A stretch of DNA of 64,000 nt from Gigantopelta aegis (Eukaryota; Mollusca; Gastropoda; Neomphalida; Peltospiridae): NCBI RefSeq assembly GCF_016097555.1, contig NC_054702.1, positions 83,232,124 through 83,296,123 of the forward strand, given 5' to 3'. This document shows, piece by piece, positions 11,801 to 22,318 of the stretch. The notes beneath the pieces are model-generated. The model did not search any database and was not told the origin of the DNA. It saw only the letters and a program-made list of their open reading frames with translations. Both the position numbers and the translations under genes were made by a program. Positions within the stretch are counted from its first letter, which is position 1. Every line of letters starts with the position of its first letter.

Positions 11801-14685
11801 TTTATTGTTAATGAAAATGTTCTCAAACGGTAAAGAAAAACCTCACAAATGAACGAGATGCAAACAACAACAAATCGGATCTGGTTGATTGCACGAACCG
11901 TGCAGTTTGGGATGTTGACGATATGCACTCCAAGGTCGTTTCGATGTGGATGGCGTCGGCTTGTTGTCATTTATTTTGTGTTGCAGAAACATTGTTGGTA
12001 TGGCATCTTTTTGAAAAGCTATAACATATGGGTATTCCCATATCTCGCTTAAACCGACAAGCCAGTTTGGATGAATTGAAACTAAAGTGTCTGCTGTCGC
12101 AATGGTCTCCGGCATTTTCTTCCTGTCCAGTCTTTCCATGTTGTTTTAATCAAATTCACACACAATTTTCTTACAGCAACATTACTAGGAAATGCGTGAA
12201 GACTAAATTTATCGGCTTTTGTATTGCTACAGCCGCCAACAACACACCGTTTAACCATAATAAGCACACGAGAAGCAATTAACAATGGCGCTGAAACGAA
12301 ACGAATTCAGCTGGTTCTGTTTATCAGGGGAATATTTTTAAATGGAAAATATACTGGTATATAATTAATTTTGTTTTTAATTTTCTAATATTAAATAATA
12401 TGTTGATTGATATAGCTCAATACATAATACATCTGGAACAGCACTTTAATATTATAGCTGACAGCACAATATATCTTGTTTACACTGCAATGAGTAAGAT
12501 GTACAGTTATATGCATCCAAATATCATACATGACATCGTTTTACATGCTTGTGGTTATTATCCTGAGTATTCATGTTAAAAACTAGTGAAATGTATATAC
12601 TATATATACAGTATTTATATATGTGCATAACTATTTGTATGTTTAAATATTATTTATTACCATATGTGACGCAACATGTATAGTGATATATATATATATA
12701 TATTTATATATATTTATATATATATATATATATACTCTTCAAAAGAAGAAACGCAAAATCACATTGTCGTAACATTTGGAGAATTGATTTAATTATTGAA
12801 TGGTGAGTCCGATAATTACCAAATGTTGCAGGATTGTTCACAATTCACTCTAGTCCATTGTGAGTAAGTGATAGGACACACCACCAAGGTCAAGGTCATC
12901 TGGAGTCAATACCGGGTGTGGCCTCCGCGTGTGTTGACAACTGCCTGGCACCGCCTGCCCATTGAAGCAACCAGAGTACGGATGACGTCCCGGGGGATGG
13001 TGGCCCACTCGGCCTGCAAGGCTGCTGCCAGCTCGGGCAGGGTCTGGGGCTGTGGTTGTCGCTGTCGGAGACGTCGGTCCAACTCGTCCCATAGATGCTC
13101 AATTGGGTTCAAATCCGGTGATATCGATGGCCAAGGAAGGACATTAATGTTGTTGTTCTGTAGGAAAGCCGTTGTGAGACGTGCTGTGTGAGGCCTGGCG
13201 TTGTCATGTTGGAACACTGCGTTGGCGTTGGCCATAACTGGAACGATGTGTGGCCAGAGGATCTGGTCAATGTAGCCCTGTGCATTCAGGTTGCCCTGCA
13301 CGTGGACCAGGTCAGTTCTGCCAGTGTGTGAGATGGCTGCCCACACCATGACACTACCCCCGCCGAATCTGTCCACTTCCTGCACGCAGTTTGCCGCATA
13401 ACGTTCACCACGACTCCTATACATGCGACATCTTCCATCATGACGTCGGAGCAGAAATCGGGACTCGTCACTGAACCACACCTGTCTCCATCGCAGTTGA
13501 GGCCATTGTCGATGAATCTGGCACCACTGCAGTCGGAGTCGACGGTGTTGTGGTGTTAAGATGACACCTCGAACTGGACGTCTGGCACGAATTCCTACCT
13601 CACATAGGCGGTTCCGTACGGTCTGGTCGGATATCCTGCGCAAACCTGGTATTGCTGCGGCTGTGGAGGTGGCAGTAGTCAATCGTTCCCGAAGGTGGCG
13701 TACCCGGATGTAGCGGTCCTGCCCGGGGGTAGTGACCCGTGGTCGACCGGATCTAGGGAGGTCACGTGTTGATCCATGTTGCTGGTAACGGTCCCACAGT
13801 CTGGAGATGGTGCTTGGGGACACATGGAATGCCCTGGCAACGGCCGTTCTGGATTCGCCTGCGTCTAGTCGGCCGATGGCATTGTTTCTCTGCGGTTCAC
13901 TGAGACGTGGCATGTCCTGGATTGTCAACTGTCGGCCAGATACAGAGGCCAGGCAAGCGAACACCCTGCACTTTTATACTGTCGGTGTTCATGTTGCACG
14001 TGCAGACAACGCACGTGCAGTGGTGACATGGTTTGCACGTGGCTGCGTTTTTGCGAATATTCACATTTTGGAACTTTATTGTACAGTAGCTGCGTTTTAT
14101 CAAATGTAACCGTGGGAATGTGTTTGGGACATGCAATGACCTTATATTCACAAAGCATGAACCGGTAGGAAACATAAAATCGGAGTTATAACCCATTTGT
14201 ACCCTTTTGCATTTCTTTTTTTGAAGAGTATATATATATATATTTATATCATATAAGCTCAAGCTTAATACAACGTACTTTTGTAAACTGTACACGCAAC
14301 TTTAATTCCAGTCCGCCATTACTAGATATTCAAATGACGTAAGAATATGTGGCGCGGTGTATTTTTGAATGGAAATGACGTCAAACTCTAATGACGTCAT
14401 TCTGGATGTCCTTACATCAAAATAAAGTTATGCCTAACGTTTTTTTGTTTTCTGAACGCTGGACAGCTTTCAGTGTCAAATTGCCATTGAAATGTTTTTA
14501 TTTGATGACTATGAATGCATACGTCAATCATGGAGTGTCACCCAAGTACGTTTGCTTAAATGTCAATAAACCTAGTGCTGAGACCTGGACTAATTTACAT
14601 CTAATTTGCAAAGTTATCAAATTCTCAATCTGATCTGAAAAATATCACATACTTTGATTGCACTGAAAATGTAAGATATTATATG

Positions 14686-14736
<51 letters not shown>

Positions 14737-14749
14737 TATATACATATAT

Positions 14750-14812
<63 letters not shown>

Positions 14813-17800
14813 CACATATACATATACATATATATAAGCATATTGCAAATGTACAATAGGCAATGGCCACCTGAAGTACAGAATAAATATCTTATCTTAT
14901 CTTATCAGGTTCACATACTAGCAATAGTTACATTTATTGTAAACCAGATGTAAAATTCTGCAACAGTTATAGAATCTGTATGGCAATTGGTACACTATAT
15001 TTTGCACATGTATGAACATCTTCACGCTTGCAGGCTATGTCGTTCATACAGTGTGTAAAGCAGTTGTTGTTTCATATTTGTATGAATGTCAGACATTATC
15101 ACATTCTATTTTCATATTCTCAAAAAAGAGTAAAACAGAGTGAATTTGAAATGGCAACTATATTTAAACCTTTATATAAAAAAAAAATTGTTTAACGACG
15201 CCACTAGAGCACATTGATTTATTAATAGATCAAACATTTGGTAATTGTTGACATAGTCTTAGAGAGGAAGCCTGCTACATTTTTCCATTAGTAGCAAGGG
15301 ATCTTTTTTATCCACCATCCCACAGACAGCATAGCACATATCACGGCCTTTGATATACTAGTCGTGATGCACTGGCTTGAACAAGAAATAGCCCAGTGGG
15401 CCCTCTGGTGGTGATCAATCCTACAATGGCCATACATTTGGCAAAAACTTTACCACTGGGCTACATCCCACCCCATAAACCTTTATATAAAAGCCCATTT
15501 TGGTGTTTTTTAAAATGAGTGCAGAGAGCTTTTAATTTGATATTTTTCTTCTCTTTTTGTTTTCAGCTGCTGGTGCAGCATATGCATTTAAGGTACAGAA
15601 AAAAGGACTCTGTGTTGTGTGTTATTTTGGAGAAGGTGCTGCTTCTGAGGGAGATGCGCATGCTGCGTTTAATTTTGCAGCTGTTCTCGACTGTCCCATT
15701 ATTTTCTTCTGGTACGTTGAACTGGTAACGGGTGATAGTTAATCTTCACTGGGGTTCTTTTCATCTAACCATTGGGAATCGTTATTACAAAAAATATTTA
15801 AGAATGTTACATTTTAAAAGAAATACTTGCACACTAATAGTAATTAATATTTGGAATTTTTACTTATGTCATATGTTTACAATTCATTAAAAATAGTATC
15901 TGTAAAAGCAATGGATTTAGGATTATTATTTAATATTATCATGTTTCTTTTGTCTGTTTTCAGTCGAAATAATGGATATGCTATTTCTACTCCAACTAAA
16001 GATCAGTATAAAGGTGATGGTATTGGTGAGTTTAAACAATTCTTTCTTTGAATTTTTTTTTTTTAATGCATGAATTGGTGCATTACTTTATTGCTTTTGC
16101 TTTTGTAAATATAAAAATAAGCAACGGAGAGAACTAATTGTTCCCCACATTATTATCTATAGTTCAGTTAGGTACCTTTTTTTATTTACTTGTAATATGT
16201 AACGGACAGACTTTGTTAACAATCTGAAATTTGACTTCTACTAATTATTGCTTCCAATTATTTTCAGTATACAGGCCCATAGGAATGGGTGGGGGAGGGG
16301 TCCTACTTCATATAAATAAAGATAATGATCTGGCTTGTTCCCTCTCACTGGAGACCATGCTCTACTCCCAATTAGAAATTATGCCGCTCACTCCAGATAT
16401 TATTCCTATAGCCCTAAACCCAATTTCACAAAACATTGTAAGCTTAGTTTTGCACATAAATTTAAATCTACGACTAATCTACAATTCTTATTACTTCTAA
16501 CAGTACCACTAATATAGTTTGAAGGGTACCTATTTCACTTTCTTTAGTCCTTAAAATGTTTCATCTTCAATAATAATGTAATTTTCGGCGTCAAATAGAT
16601 GACAAACACGTGTAAATGTTTGGCTGGTATAATTGCTAGTTGCAGACTTAAATTTACGATGTTTAGTAAAATTGGCTCCTGGTATATTCTTTTGGAAAAG
16701 GTGTATCCTTTGTCACAGGTCTCACACTGGAACAAATTTTTGATTAGCGAGTTTTCAGATATGTAGAGCATTTTCTTAAAAACTATTAAAATGTGGTTGA
16801 TTTAAGGAAAATTTTATTAGTCAAACAGAAAATGTTGTAGCCATATTGTATCAAAATGAGCCCTACTTTGATTGTCAATAAAACTATATAATGTTTTTGT
16901 TTACCCATTGTTTCAGCTGCAAGAGGCCCTGGGTATGGAATGATCACTGTTCGAGTTGACGGCAATGACGTATTCGCTGTTCACAATGCTACTAAGCATG
17001 CAAGAGATATTTGTGTTTCTCAGAACAGACCGGTTCTTATAGAAGCAATGACATACAGGTGAGCCTGAGGTTTTTAATATTTATTTGAATTTAAACAATT
17101 TATCGTTTCCATCACAATTTATGCCTAACATTTTGGCAGCCTCCTGATTGTTTTCGATATATTTTCCAGGGAGAATGACTCAGCCCCCCTATTATCTATA
17201 AACTTCAATCTCCACAGTCTAGACTGCTCCGTGCATAAATTTTTGCACTCGCACCTGTTTACTTGTTCAGTTTATTAGTCCATGTTTTAAAATGTAATGA
17301 TATAAAGACCTATAATGTTGACATATATATGTTAGCTTCTTAAAATTATTTTGTAAGATACACATATTCCCTGGTAGCAATTAGTAAATGATAAATATAG
17401 CACTTGCTAGGGTACATTGGTGAAATGTTCTTATTTTTAAAAATCCATGTTAGAATTGGGCATCATAGTACATCCGATGACAGTTCAGTGTATCGGTCAG
17501 TGGATGAAGTCAGTTACTGGGACAAACAGGATAACCCTATAACACGTCTTCGTCACTATATGGAGAACCAGGGATACTGGGATGACGAGATGGAAAAAGA
17601 GTGGAAAGTGGAATCAAGGAAAATGGTAAGCAAAAGGACTTGTAAACTATTACTGCATATTTAAAAAAAAAAAAAAGTTAACGTTTGGTTTGTTTAACGA
17701 CATCACTAGAGCACATTGATTTATTAATCATCAGCTATTGGATGTCAAACATTTGGCTATTCTGACATATAGTCTTTGAGAGGAAACCTGCTACATTTTT

Positions 17801-18571
17801 CCATTAGTACCAAGCGATCTTTTATATGCAACATACCACAGACAGGAAAGCATATACTATGGGGATCAGTGCTAGACCAACCGTGCATCAGACGAGTGCT
17901 TTACCATGGGCAACATTCCGCCCCCTTTAAAACAAAATAATGCTCTTTTTCCTGTACTTGCTGTTTTTGTTTTGAAATGCATAGATCTTGTTTCATTTAT
18001 TGAATTATTGGTTTGTATTTATGACAGCATCAAGTTCTTATATTTTCAAAAGTGCTCAGTTGTGGATGACATACATGTATTAGGGCTTATAGTGCAACAC
18101 TGAAGTAGTAAACATTGTACGGAACATTTGCTCAAGCGGCGTTCTCATTATGCAATTAGTCACACTGACTTGCCACGTACAATCAAATCATACTGTGAGA
18201 ACACATAAATCGGAACGACATTAGTGTTATACGACAAGTCGTGTTGAGAGTCGTATGTCCTATTTCTCATGATAAATCGCATGCCACAAGTCAGTGTGAC
18301 TAATCGCATAATGAGAACAAACCGCTTTAGGGACCATTAAGTAATGAATAACGCATATTTCATCTTTATACATGTAGTATTATTTTCACTTCAGGTCATG
18401 AAGGCATTTGCGGCAGCAGAACCTCGTAAAAAGCCAAACCCTGAATACCTGTTCACCGATGTGTATGACAAAGTGCCGCCCCATCTACAGGAGCAGCTTA
18501 AAGAAATGAAGAAACATGTCCAGCAGTACAAAGAACATTACCCGCTGGAACAACATGAGAAAATGTCCTAG
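8619..18571 (+). CDS. BCKDHA: Branched-chain 2-oxo acid dehydrogenase E1 subunit alpha (exons 2-9)
   Basis: E1-alpha pairs with E1-beta in the mitochondrial matrix and carries out thiamine-diphosphate-dependent decarboxylation of the 2-oxo acids from leucine, isoleucine and valine. Eight exons with AG/GT borders join in frame (1242 nt, 413 codons plus stop). Recognised blocks are [18 protein letters not shown], the ThDP motif running from [11 protein letters not shown] to RNNGYAIST, and the regulatory loop [18 protein letters not shown], which holds the serines phosphorylated by BCKD kinase in mammals. From memory, exon borders match the human gene closely. The first exon, with start codon and mitochondrial leader (about 30-45 residues), was not found and presumably lies upstream of the element A insertion. 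Introns hold a TTAA element, a Tc1 element, MITEs and SINEs. Confidence 0.95.
8915..9076. mobile_element. MITE with CAGT termini and TA target duplication (pogo/Tigger-like)
   Basis: TA at 8913-8914 and 9077-9078; ends CAGTGAAACGTTCTAAA and complement CAGTTAAAGTCCTCTAAA. It resembles the element at 30686-31532 in its internal 'gtccggttttgaggg' motif. 162 bp, non-coding. Confidence 0.7.
9342..9537 (+). CDS. BCKDHA: BCKDHA exon 3
   Basis: Encodes [20 protein letters not shown] and [18 protein letters not shown] through YREA plus one base of the next codon. Acceptor 'gctccag', donor 'gctg|gtaagt'. This is the start of the ThDP-binding fold. Confidence 0.95.
10347..10508 (+). CDS. BCKDHA: BCKDHA exon 4
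   Basis: Encodes [30 protein letters not shown] and [10 protein letters not shown]. Acceptor 'tttcag', donor 'cagg|gtatgt', one base carried into the next exon. Confidence 0.94.
11060..11290 (+). pseudogene. N-terminal remnant of a P2X7 intracellular-domain-like protein
   Basis: From ATG 11060 the frame reads [13 protein letters not shown] and an acidic Ser/Asp-rich stretch. After an in-frame stop it continues in the same frame with [15 protein letters not shown]. The 'PYQFEP' block after an acidic start is typical of invertebrate proteins annotated 'P2X purinoceptor 7-like'; these carry the zinc-binding domain later found in the P2X7 tail, not an ion channel. The zinc-ligand part is absent. 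The copy in element C (41200-41379) reads GIKPYQFKP at the same place. Confidence 0.5.
11390..11774. mobile_element. Palindromic MITE nested in element B
   Basis: The ends TAGTTTGTTCCATCC and complement TAGTCCGTTCCATCC open long inverted arms that meet near 11620. The shared motifs 'ctatttttgtgtgca' and 'ctcagaaataaataactta' recur at 21650-21760, a single-arm copy of the same family. Confidence 0.7.
11843..12258 (-). pseudogene. Degraded THAP-domain gene in element B
   Basis: Starting at 12258 the - strand reads [20 protein letters not shown] then HAFPSN, the opening of a THAP zinc finger with its first cysteine pair. After a frame change near 12110 another frame gives DAIPTMF, the conserved AVPTIF-like box that ends THAP domains, followed by a Pro/Ser/Thr-rich linker. 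THAP domains bind DNA and occur in several transposon proteins. At least one frameshift, so it is not functional as it stands. Confidence 0.6.
12691..12734. repeat. (TA)n microsatellite, target of the Tc1 insertion
   Basis: TA-rich tract directly left of the Tc1 element; it resumes at 14229, consistent with insertion into an existing TA array. Confidence 0.9.
12735..14228 (-). mobile_element. Tc1-like DNA transposon, apparently complete
   Basis: Inverted repeats (left CTCTTCAAAAGAAGAAACGC; right complement CTCTTCAAAAAAAGAAATGC) sit between TA dinucleotides at 12733-12734 and 14229-14230. It spans 1494 bp and encloses one long transposase frame on the - strand. The open frame suggests a recent insertion. 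It lies in the intron between BCKDHA exons 4 and 5. Confidence 0.93.
12906..13964 (-). CDS. Tc1/mariner transposase (DD34E), uninterrupted
   Basis: This enzyme binds the terminal repeats and moves the element by cut-and-paste into TA. The frame gives 352 residues, but the likely start is Met18 at 13913 ([11 protein letters not shown]), giving 335 residues, a usual Tc1 length. An N-terminal helix-turn-helix pair covers about residues 19-66. The GRPR linker is at 73-76, the catalytic Asp166 is in WFSDESRF, Asp254 in FQHDNARPH and Glu289 in [11 protein letters not shown]; 34 residues separate the last two. The glycine-rich [10 protein letters not shown] block is present. No stop or frameshift is seen, so it may be active or only recently silenced. 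Confidence 0.95.
   Translation of the reverse strand: MFACLASVSGRQLTIQDMPRLSEPQRNNAIGRLDAGESRTAVARAFHVSPSTISRLWDRYQQHGSTRDLPRSGRPRVTTPGQDRYIRVRHLRERLTTATSTAAAIPGLRRISDQTVRNRLCEVGIRARRPVRGVILTPQHRRLRLQWCQIHRQWPQLRWRQVWFSDESRFLLRRHDGRCRMYRSRGERYAANCVQEVDRFGGGSVMVWAAISHTGRTDLVHVQGNLNAQGYIDQILWPHIVPVMANANAVFQHDNARPHTARLTTAFLQNNNINVLPWPSISPDLNPIEHLWDELDRRLRQRQPQPQTLPELAAALQAEWATIPRDVIRTLVASMGRRCQAVVNTRGGHTRY
14229..14688. other. Intron sequence between exons 4 and 5 of BCKDHA
   Basis: Unassigned AT-rich DNA with several 'gacgtca' motifs near 14335-14400. No domain recognised in its open frames. Confidence 0.4.
14689..14838. repeat. Long (TA)n/(CA)n compound microsatellite
   Basis: TA and CA runs of about 150 bp. 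It is followed at 14880-14906 by 'aataaatatcttatcttatc', which resembles the short tandem tail of a non-LTR retrotransposon, though no LINE body is present. Confidence 0.93.
15187..15474 (-). mobile_element. tRNA-derived SINE (family A), diverged
   Basis: On the - strand it runs from a tRNA-like head ('gggatgtagcccagtgg') through 'ctgtctgtgggatggtgg' to a tail like 'gtcgttaaacaatttttt'. It lies in the intron before BCKDHA exon 5. Confidence 0.8.
15567..15711 (+). CDS. BCKDHA: BCKDHA exon 5
   Basis: Encodes [20 protein letters not shown] and [20 protein letters not shown], the first half of the ThDP/Mg-binding motif. Acceptor 'tttcag', donor 'tctg|gtacgt'. Confidence 0.95.
15964..16025 (+). 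CDS. BCKDHA: BCKDHA exon 6
   Basis: A 62-nt exon encoding [19 protein letters not shown] plus Ile, including the Asn-Asn end of the ThDP motif. Acceptor 'tttcag', donor 'attg|gtgagt'. Confidence 0.94.
16418..16678 (-). mobile_element. MITE family E, copy 1
   Basis: Diverged copy, in inverse orientation, of the MITE at 20930-21194 and 24086-24300. Ends 'cccaatttcacaaaacattg' and 'tttacgatgtttagtaaaat' are inverted repeats. Confidence 0.6.
16917..17058 (+). CDS. BCKDHA: BCKDHA exon 7
   Basis: Encodes [39 protein letters not shown] and VLIEAMTYR (last codon split). Acceptor 'tttcag', donor 'acag|gtgagc'. Confidence 0.95.
17454..17625 (+). CDS. BCKDHA: BCKDHA exon 8 (regulatory phosphorylation loop)
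   Basis: Encodes [18 protein letters not shown], then [18 protein letters not shown] and ending ESRKM. The two serines phosphorylated by BCKD kinase in mammalian E1-alpha lie in HHSTSDD and VYRSVDE and both are kept, so kinase control is probably conserved. Confidence 0.95.
17683..17926 (-). mobile_element. tRNA-derived SINE (family A), diverged
   Basis: The - strand reads a degraded head ('gggcggaatgttgcccatgg'), 'cctgtctgtggtatgttgca' and a tail 'gatgtcgttaaacaaacc'. It lies in the intron after BCKDHA exon 8. Confidence 0.8.
18134..18327. mobile_element. Palindromic MITE in the last BCKDHA intron
   Basis: AAGCGGCGTTCTCATTATGC at the left matches the complement of the right end. The arms continue through 'attagtcacactgacttg' for about 40 bp. 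194 bp, non-coding, 67 bp before the acceptor of exon 9. Confidence 0.8.
18395..18571 (+). CDS. BCKDHA: BCKDHA exon 9 (C-terminus and stop)
   Basis: Encodes [31 protein letters not shown] and [12 protein letters not shown], then TAG at 18569-18571. The C-terminal helix and HYPL block match mammalian E1-alpha. Confidence 0.95.
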   Translation, partial: VMKAFAAAEPRKKPNPEYLFTDVYDKVPPHLQEQLKEMKKHVQQYKEHYPLEQHEKMS

Positions 18572-20929
18572 ATGTTTGTTGTAAACTGTGAAGTGCTAAC
18601 AGTTAGATTGTGTGTTTCCTCCACACTGTCATCTCTTCTGGGACCGCTGTTTTATGCATTAACAGTCAGATCTAAAGATTCAAATTTAGTTTGGACCTAG
18701 ACTTCATGACATTAGTCAGGATACTAATTTTGAGTCCACAACACATAACAAAAAAAATTTATAATCACAGAGTGAGGTATACTTTGTCATAATTAAAATT
18801 TTTATTTCACTGTCTCACTTTCTTGGTGTTCAAATAATTGCGACATCTGGTGGTGCAGCTCCACTATTTGAATTATTAAGTGCCACATTGAAGGGGTTTT
18901 TGTTTTTTGTACTGTAGTGACAGGACTTGAAACACTTGTTTTATTATTAGGTGATATTGTAGACATTAGCACTTCATTGGCACATTTTTTGATAGTGAAT
19001 TCAACCAATTAAAAAGAAAAAGAAAAGATAAAATATTTTCAATTTGTAATAAATCTTTTGGAAAAACGGCGAAAACAACTGAAAAATTACGTTAAATATA
19101 TTTTCAGTTTGTAAAGGATCTTCTTTTGGATCTCTGCTTTCCAACAGTGTTGTTTTGTTGTTTTTAATTATCTATAGATTTAAAGCCATCAGATTATTTT
19201 AGTAAAAACTGCTTTTCAAAACACAAATTAGTTCTCTCAGATGTTTTTCAACTATACTGATTCATACTGTCCTACACTGATTCTTTGTTAATTCAGTCAT
19301 ATGTGAATAAAAGATTGTTGTTAGCTAGTCAAAATGGCAGGTAATGTACCTAAAGCCTACTTACTTTTAAACTTTCAAACTAAACTATGTAGGCTATAGT
19401 ATTATATATGGTAGCCTATGCCAGATTAATTTCACAAATACATAGTATATAATACATAGTACATTAATAAAATGGAAGGTTCGGTTTTTTCAATGCTGTT
19501 ATTTAAAAAATATGTGTCACTTGTACAAATGGAGCATTTCTTTGTAAATATAGATTTATGAATTTTATATGAAATGTGGTAGAAACCCTGTATCTTGGGT
19601 TCTTTATTATTAACTAGTCCTATTGCAGGCCCGTAGGAATGACTTTGGGAGGGGATGGGGGGTGCACTGATCGATCGGGTACAAACTCTATATCAGATTT
19701 TTGTTACAATGGCAAACATTAATGTATAAATTAAAAAGCCTTACAAGTGGGGGGGGGGGGGGGCATGCTCTCCCCCCCCCCACCACCACACACACACACC
19801 CCGGTTCCTACGGGCCTGCTATTGTAATCGAATGATACAAAAATCTGATATATACAATATACCTCATTTACTTATTTGTGAATTATAGCTGGAAATTATT
19901 ACACAGGATAGTCTTAGTACCTTGTCCATTTTGATGTGCATTTTTTTCATTTTGACTCGGTTGTGTATTGGTGCAGGTTGATATAAGTGTGTGTGTCCGG
20001 GATGTGTATTGGATTAGTTACAGGTGGGTATTAAAGTTTGGCTTTGATTATTTCAGTGGTGTGCATATTTGATAGTTGAAAGGAATATTATTTTACAAAT
20101 AAATGTTTGATACAGTACAATAATACCATATATTCACATTATCATTGATGTTATAAAAAGAAATCACAGACCTGTGAAAATGAAATTACAACGAATAATT
20201 ATTGTCCATTACGAAAGTAATGTGACACGATCAGGTTGATACTGAATGACATGGTTTCATTGGTTTACCTTGAATATTAATATTATACATTACCTGCTAT
20301 AATTAACCAATCAGGAACAACTTTAAAATGCATATCAACATGTGCAAAGCAGATTGAAATTTGTTTTATTTGGTCAAAAATGTTTATTCTTTGTAATTCT
20401 ATAATATTTGTTAAATAGATGGTAAAAAATATTACTGACATCCCTAATTATGTTGGGGTTGGGTTTTTGTTTACTAATATTGTACATACTGATACTAGAG
20501 GGGAATTTTGTAATTATATCTATCATGATCACTCAAGAAATTGTTTCTGAGAAATAAATTTCTTAATGTTGAAATCCAGGGTTGATTTCCTCTGTGATAG
20601 TGTTGGGTAGATAATGAATATTAGAGTGAATGGATGTGTATGTATTTTCATGAAAAACAGTTGTATGCAAGAGGTTACTCACACTACGAGTCCAGTCATA
20701 TTGTGTCATACAATACATGTGTGTGGGTTATGTTCAAGAATAACGCTTTACAACAACTAGTGTCAGATGATCATGATTAATTAAATAATTAAAATAACTC
20801 TGAAGATAATGTATTGGGCTTCAGTAAAAAGCAAGTTAATATTACCTTCTTCCAGTTTTTATCATCTTCCAGTGATTATATTTTACCAGACAAGAACATA
20901 ACCTTGTTGAGATTGAATACTCTTAATCT
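18572..20929 (+). other. BCKDHA 3' UTR and downstream flank
   Basis: Candidate AATAAA signals lie at 19306-19311 and 20553-20558 (another at 21374-21379); which is used cannot be decided here. No further coding region. The MITE at 19626-19818 lies within. Confidence 0.5.
19626..19818. mobile_element. MITE family F (CAGGCCCGTAGGAA ends, internal G/C runs), copy 1
   Basis: CAGGCCCGTAGGAA and its exact complement bound 193 bp, flanked by CTATTG on both sides. An internal run of about 17 G faces a run of C. Further copies at 39137-39276 and 39721-39914. Confidence 0.8.
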
Positions 20930-21194
20930 GGGCTTATTTCACAAAACATCGTAAGTTTACGTCTGCAACTAGCAGTTATACTGGTCATTCATTTACATGT
21001 GTTTGACATCTGTTTGATGCAGAAAATTACATCATTACGGAAGGTGGAGTATTTTAAGGACAAAAGCAAATGAAATATGTGTACTTCAAACTATATTTCT
21101 TGTACTATAATAATAATAAGAAGAATTGTGGTTTAGTCGTAATTTTAACTTTACCTACAAAACTAGGTTTACGATGTTTTGTTAATTTGGGCCC
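20930..21194. mobile_element. MITE family E, copy 2
   Basis: The ends 'gggcttatttcacaaaacat' and 'acgatgttttgttaatttgg' are inverted repeats. It shares 'aaggacaaaagcaaatgaaa' and most of its length with 24086-24300. Confidence 0.85.
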
Positions 21195-21592
21195 AGACCT
21201 GTGATAGTATCTTTATACCTGGAGGTTAATATTGCTATAGAATATCTTTACATTGTAGTTATAACATGTTATAAATCTATTAACAGTATTATAATTTTAA
21301 TAGATGACAAAATGGGTCTATGATCTGTATTCACCTTCATGGTTTATTGTAGTGTGTTGCAGTGTGTGTTCATAATAAACAAGTCTGCATATGTTGTTCA
21401 TGTTTGTGTTTTACATGAATTTAATGTTTGTTTAGGAAAAACATGTTGAGCCGAATGTATAAAGTGTGTTTATGTCTTCCATACAGTTACAATGCATAAA
21501 TACCTGCATTTAAGAAAAACAGGCTTCATAAATTCAGCCCCTGATGTTTTAATATTCCACAGCAAAATAACATGGATCCTGACCTTGGCCTA
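21195..21592. other. Intergenic AT-rich sequence
   Basis: Nothing recognised apart from the AATAAA at 21374-21379. Confidence 0.4.
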
Positions 21593-21776
21593 TAGTCCTT
21601 TCCAGGCTCCATAAACATTGTTTTTTGTAAATAATTTTAGTTTGATTTGATATGAGAAGAAAAGTAATTATTTTGGAAATGATAGAAAAACCCACTATTT
21701 TTGTGTGCAATTTAGAAGACAGTCGTCTCGGAAATAAATAACTTACGGTACATACTATAGTAAGGAAATGACTTTC
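21593..21776 (+). mobile_element. Single-arm copy of the palindromic MITE seen in element B
   Basis: Shares 'ttttttgtaaataatttt', 'actatttttgtgtgcaattt' and 'cggaaataaataactta' with 11390-11774. Confidence 0.6.
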
Positions 21777-21845
21777 CCTGGCGGGAGAACGATAGACATT
21801 TTGAAGTACTGGAGGTGATTCTCTGATGGAATCCTGCCAGTGGTG

Positions 21846-21980
21846 AACCATCAGTGGTGTCAGTGTTGGCCAACCATCAGTGGTTTCAGTGTTGGCCAAC
21901 CTTCAGTGGTTTCAGTGTTGGCCAACCTTCAGTGGTTTCAGTGTTGGCCAACCGTCAGTGGTTTCAGTGTTGGCCAACCT
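21846..21980 (+). repeat. 26-bp tandem repeat, five copies
   Basis: Unit AACC(A/T)TCAGTGGTTTCAGTGTTGGCC repeated with few changes. Confidence 0.93.
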
Positions 21981-22007
21981 TCACTAGTCACTGATGTTAG
22001 CTAGAGG

Positions 22008-22318
22008 CGGGACGTAGCCCAGTGGTAAAGCATTCGCTTGATGTGCTCGATCCCCGTCGGTGGACCCATTGGGCTATTTGTCATTCCAGCCAGTGCTCCA
22101 CAACTGGTGTAACAAAGGCCGTGGCATGTACTATCCTGTCTGTGGGATGGTCCATATAAAAGATCCCTTACTGTTAATCGAAAGAGAGTAGCCCATGAAG
22201 TGGTGACAGCGGGTTTCCTCTCTCAATATCTGTGTGGTCCTTAACCATATGTCTGACTCCATATAACTGTAAATAAAATGTGTTGAGTGCATCGTTAAAA
22301 CAAACATTTCCTTCCTTC
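22008..22318 (+). mobile_element. tRNA-derived SINE (family A), near full length
   Basis: Head 'gggacgtagcccagtggtaa' with a B-box-like stretch, body 'cctgtctgtgggatgg', tail 'gcatcgttaaaacaaac' and a 'ttcc' repeat end. Confidence 0.9.

Larger units (their letters stand above)
10814..12445. mobile_element. TTAA-flanked transposon with remains of THAP and P2X7-like genes (element B)
   Basis: TTAA lies at 10810-10813 and 12446-12449; ends AGTGCTTTTCCAGA (left) and complement AGTGCTGTTCCAGA (right). It carries the start of an acidic P2X7-intracellular-domain-like protein on + (from 11060) and a degraded THAP gene on - (11843-12258), facing each other. A separate palindromic MITE (11390-11774) sits between them. 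Part of it matches the arms of element A. It lies in the intron between BCKDHA exons 4 and 5. Confidence 0.75.

Noticed and set aside
12850-13191. Open frames on + and - overlapping the Tc1 transposase
   Set aside because: They are shadows of the intact transposase at 12906-13964.
16544-16771. Minus-strand frame with a [10 protein letters not shown] motif resembling a zinc finger
   Set aside because: It lies in and beside a copy of MITE family E, lacks the histidine pair and has no repeat of the motif.
21846-21980. Possible CRISPR-like array
   Set aside because: Units are contiguous 26-bp tandem repeats without spacers, in a eukaryotic genome.
22008-22080. tRNA-like sequence
   Set aside because: It is the head of a SINE; no complete cloverleaf with proper acceptor stem, and the same sequence recurs across the window.
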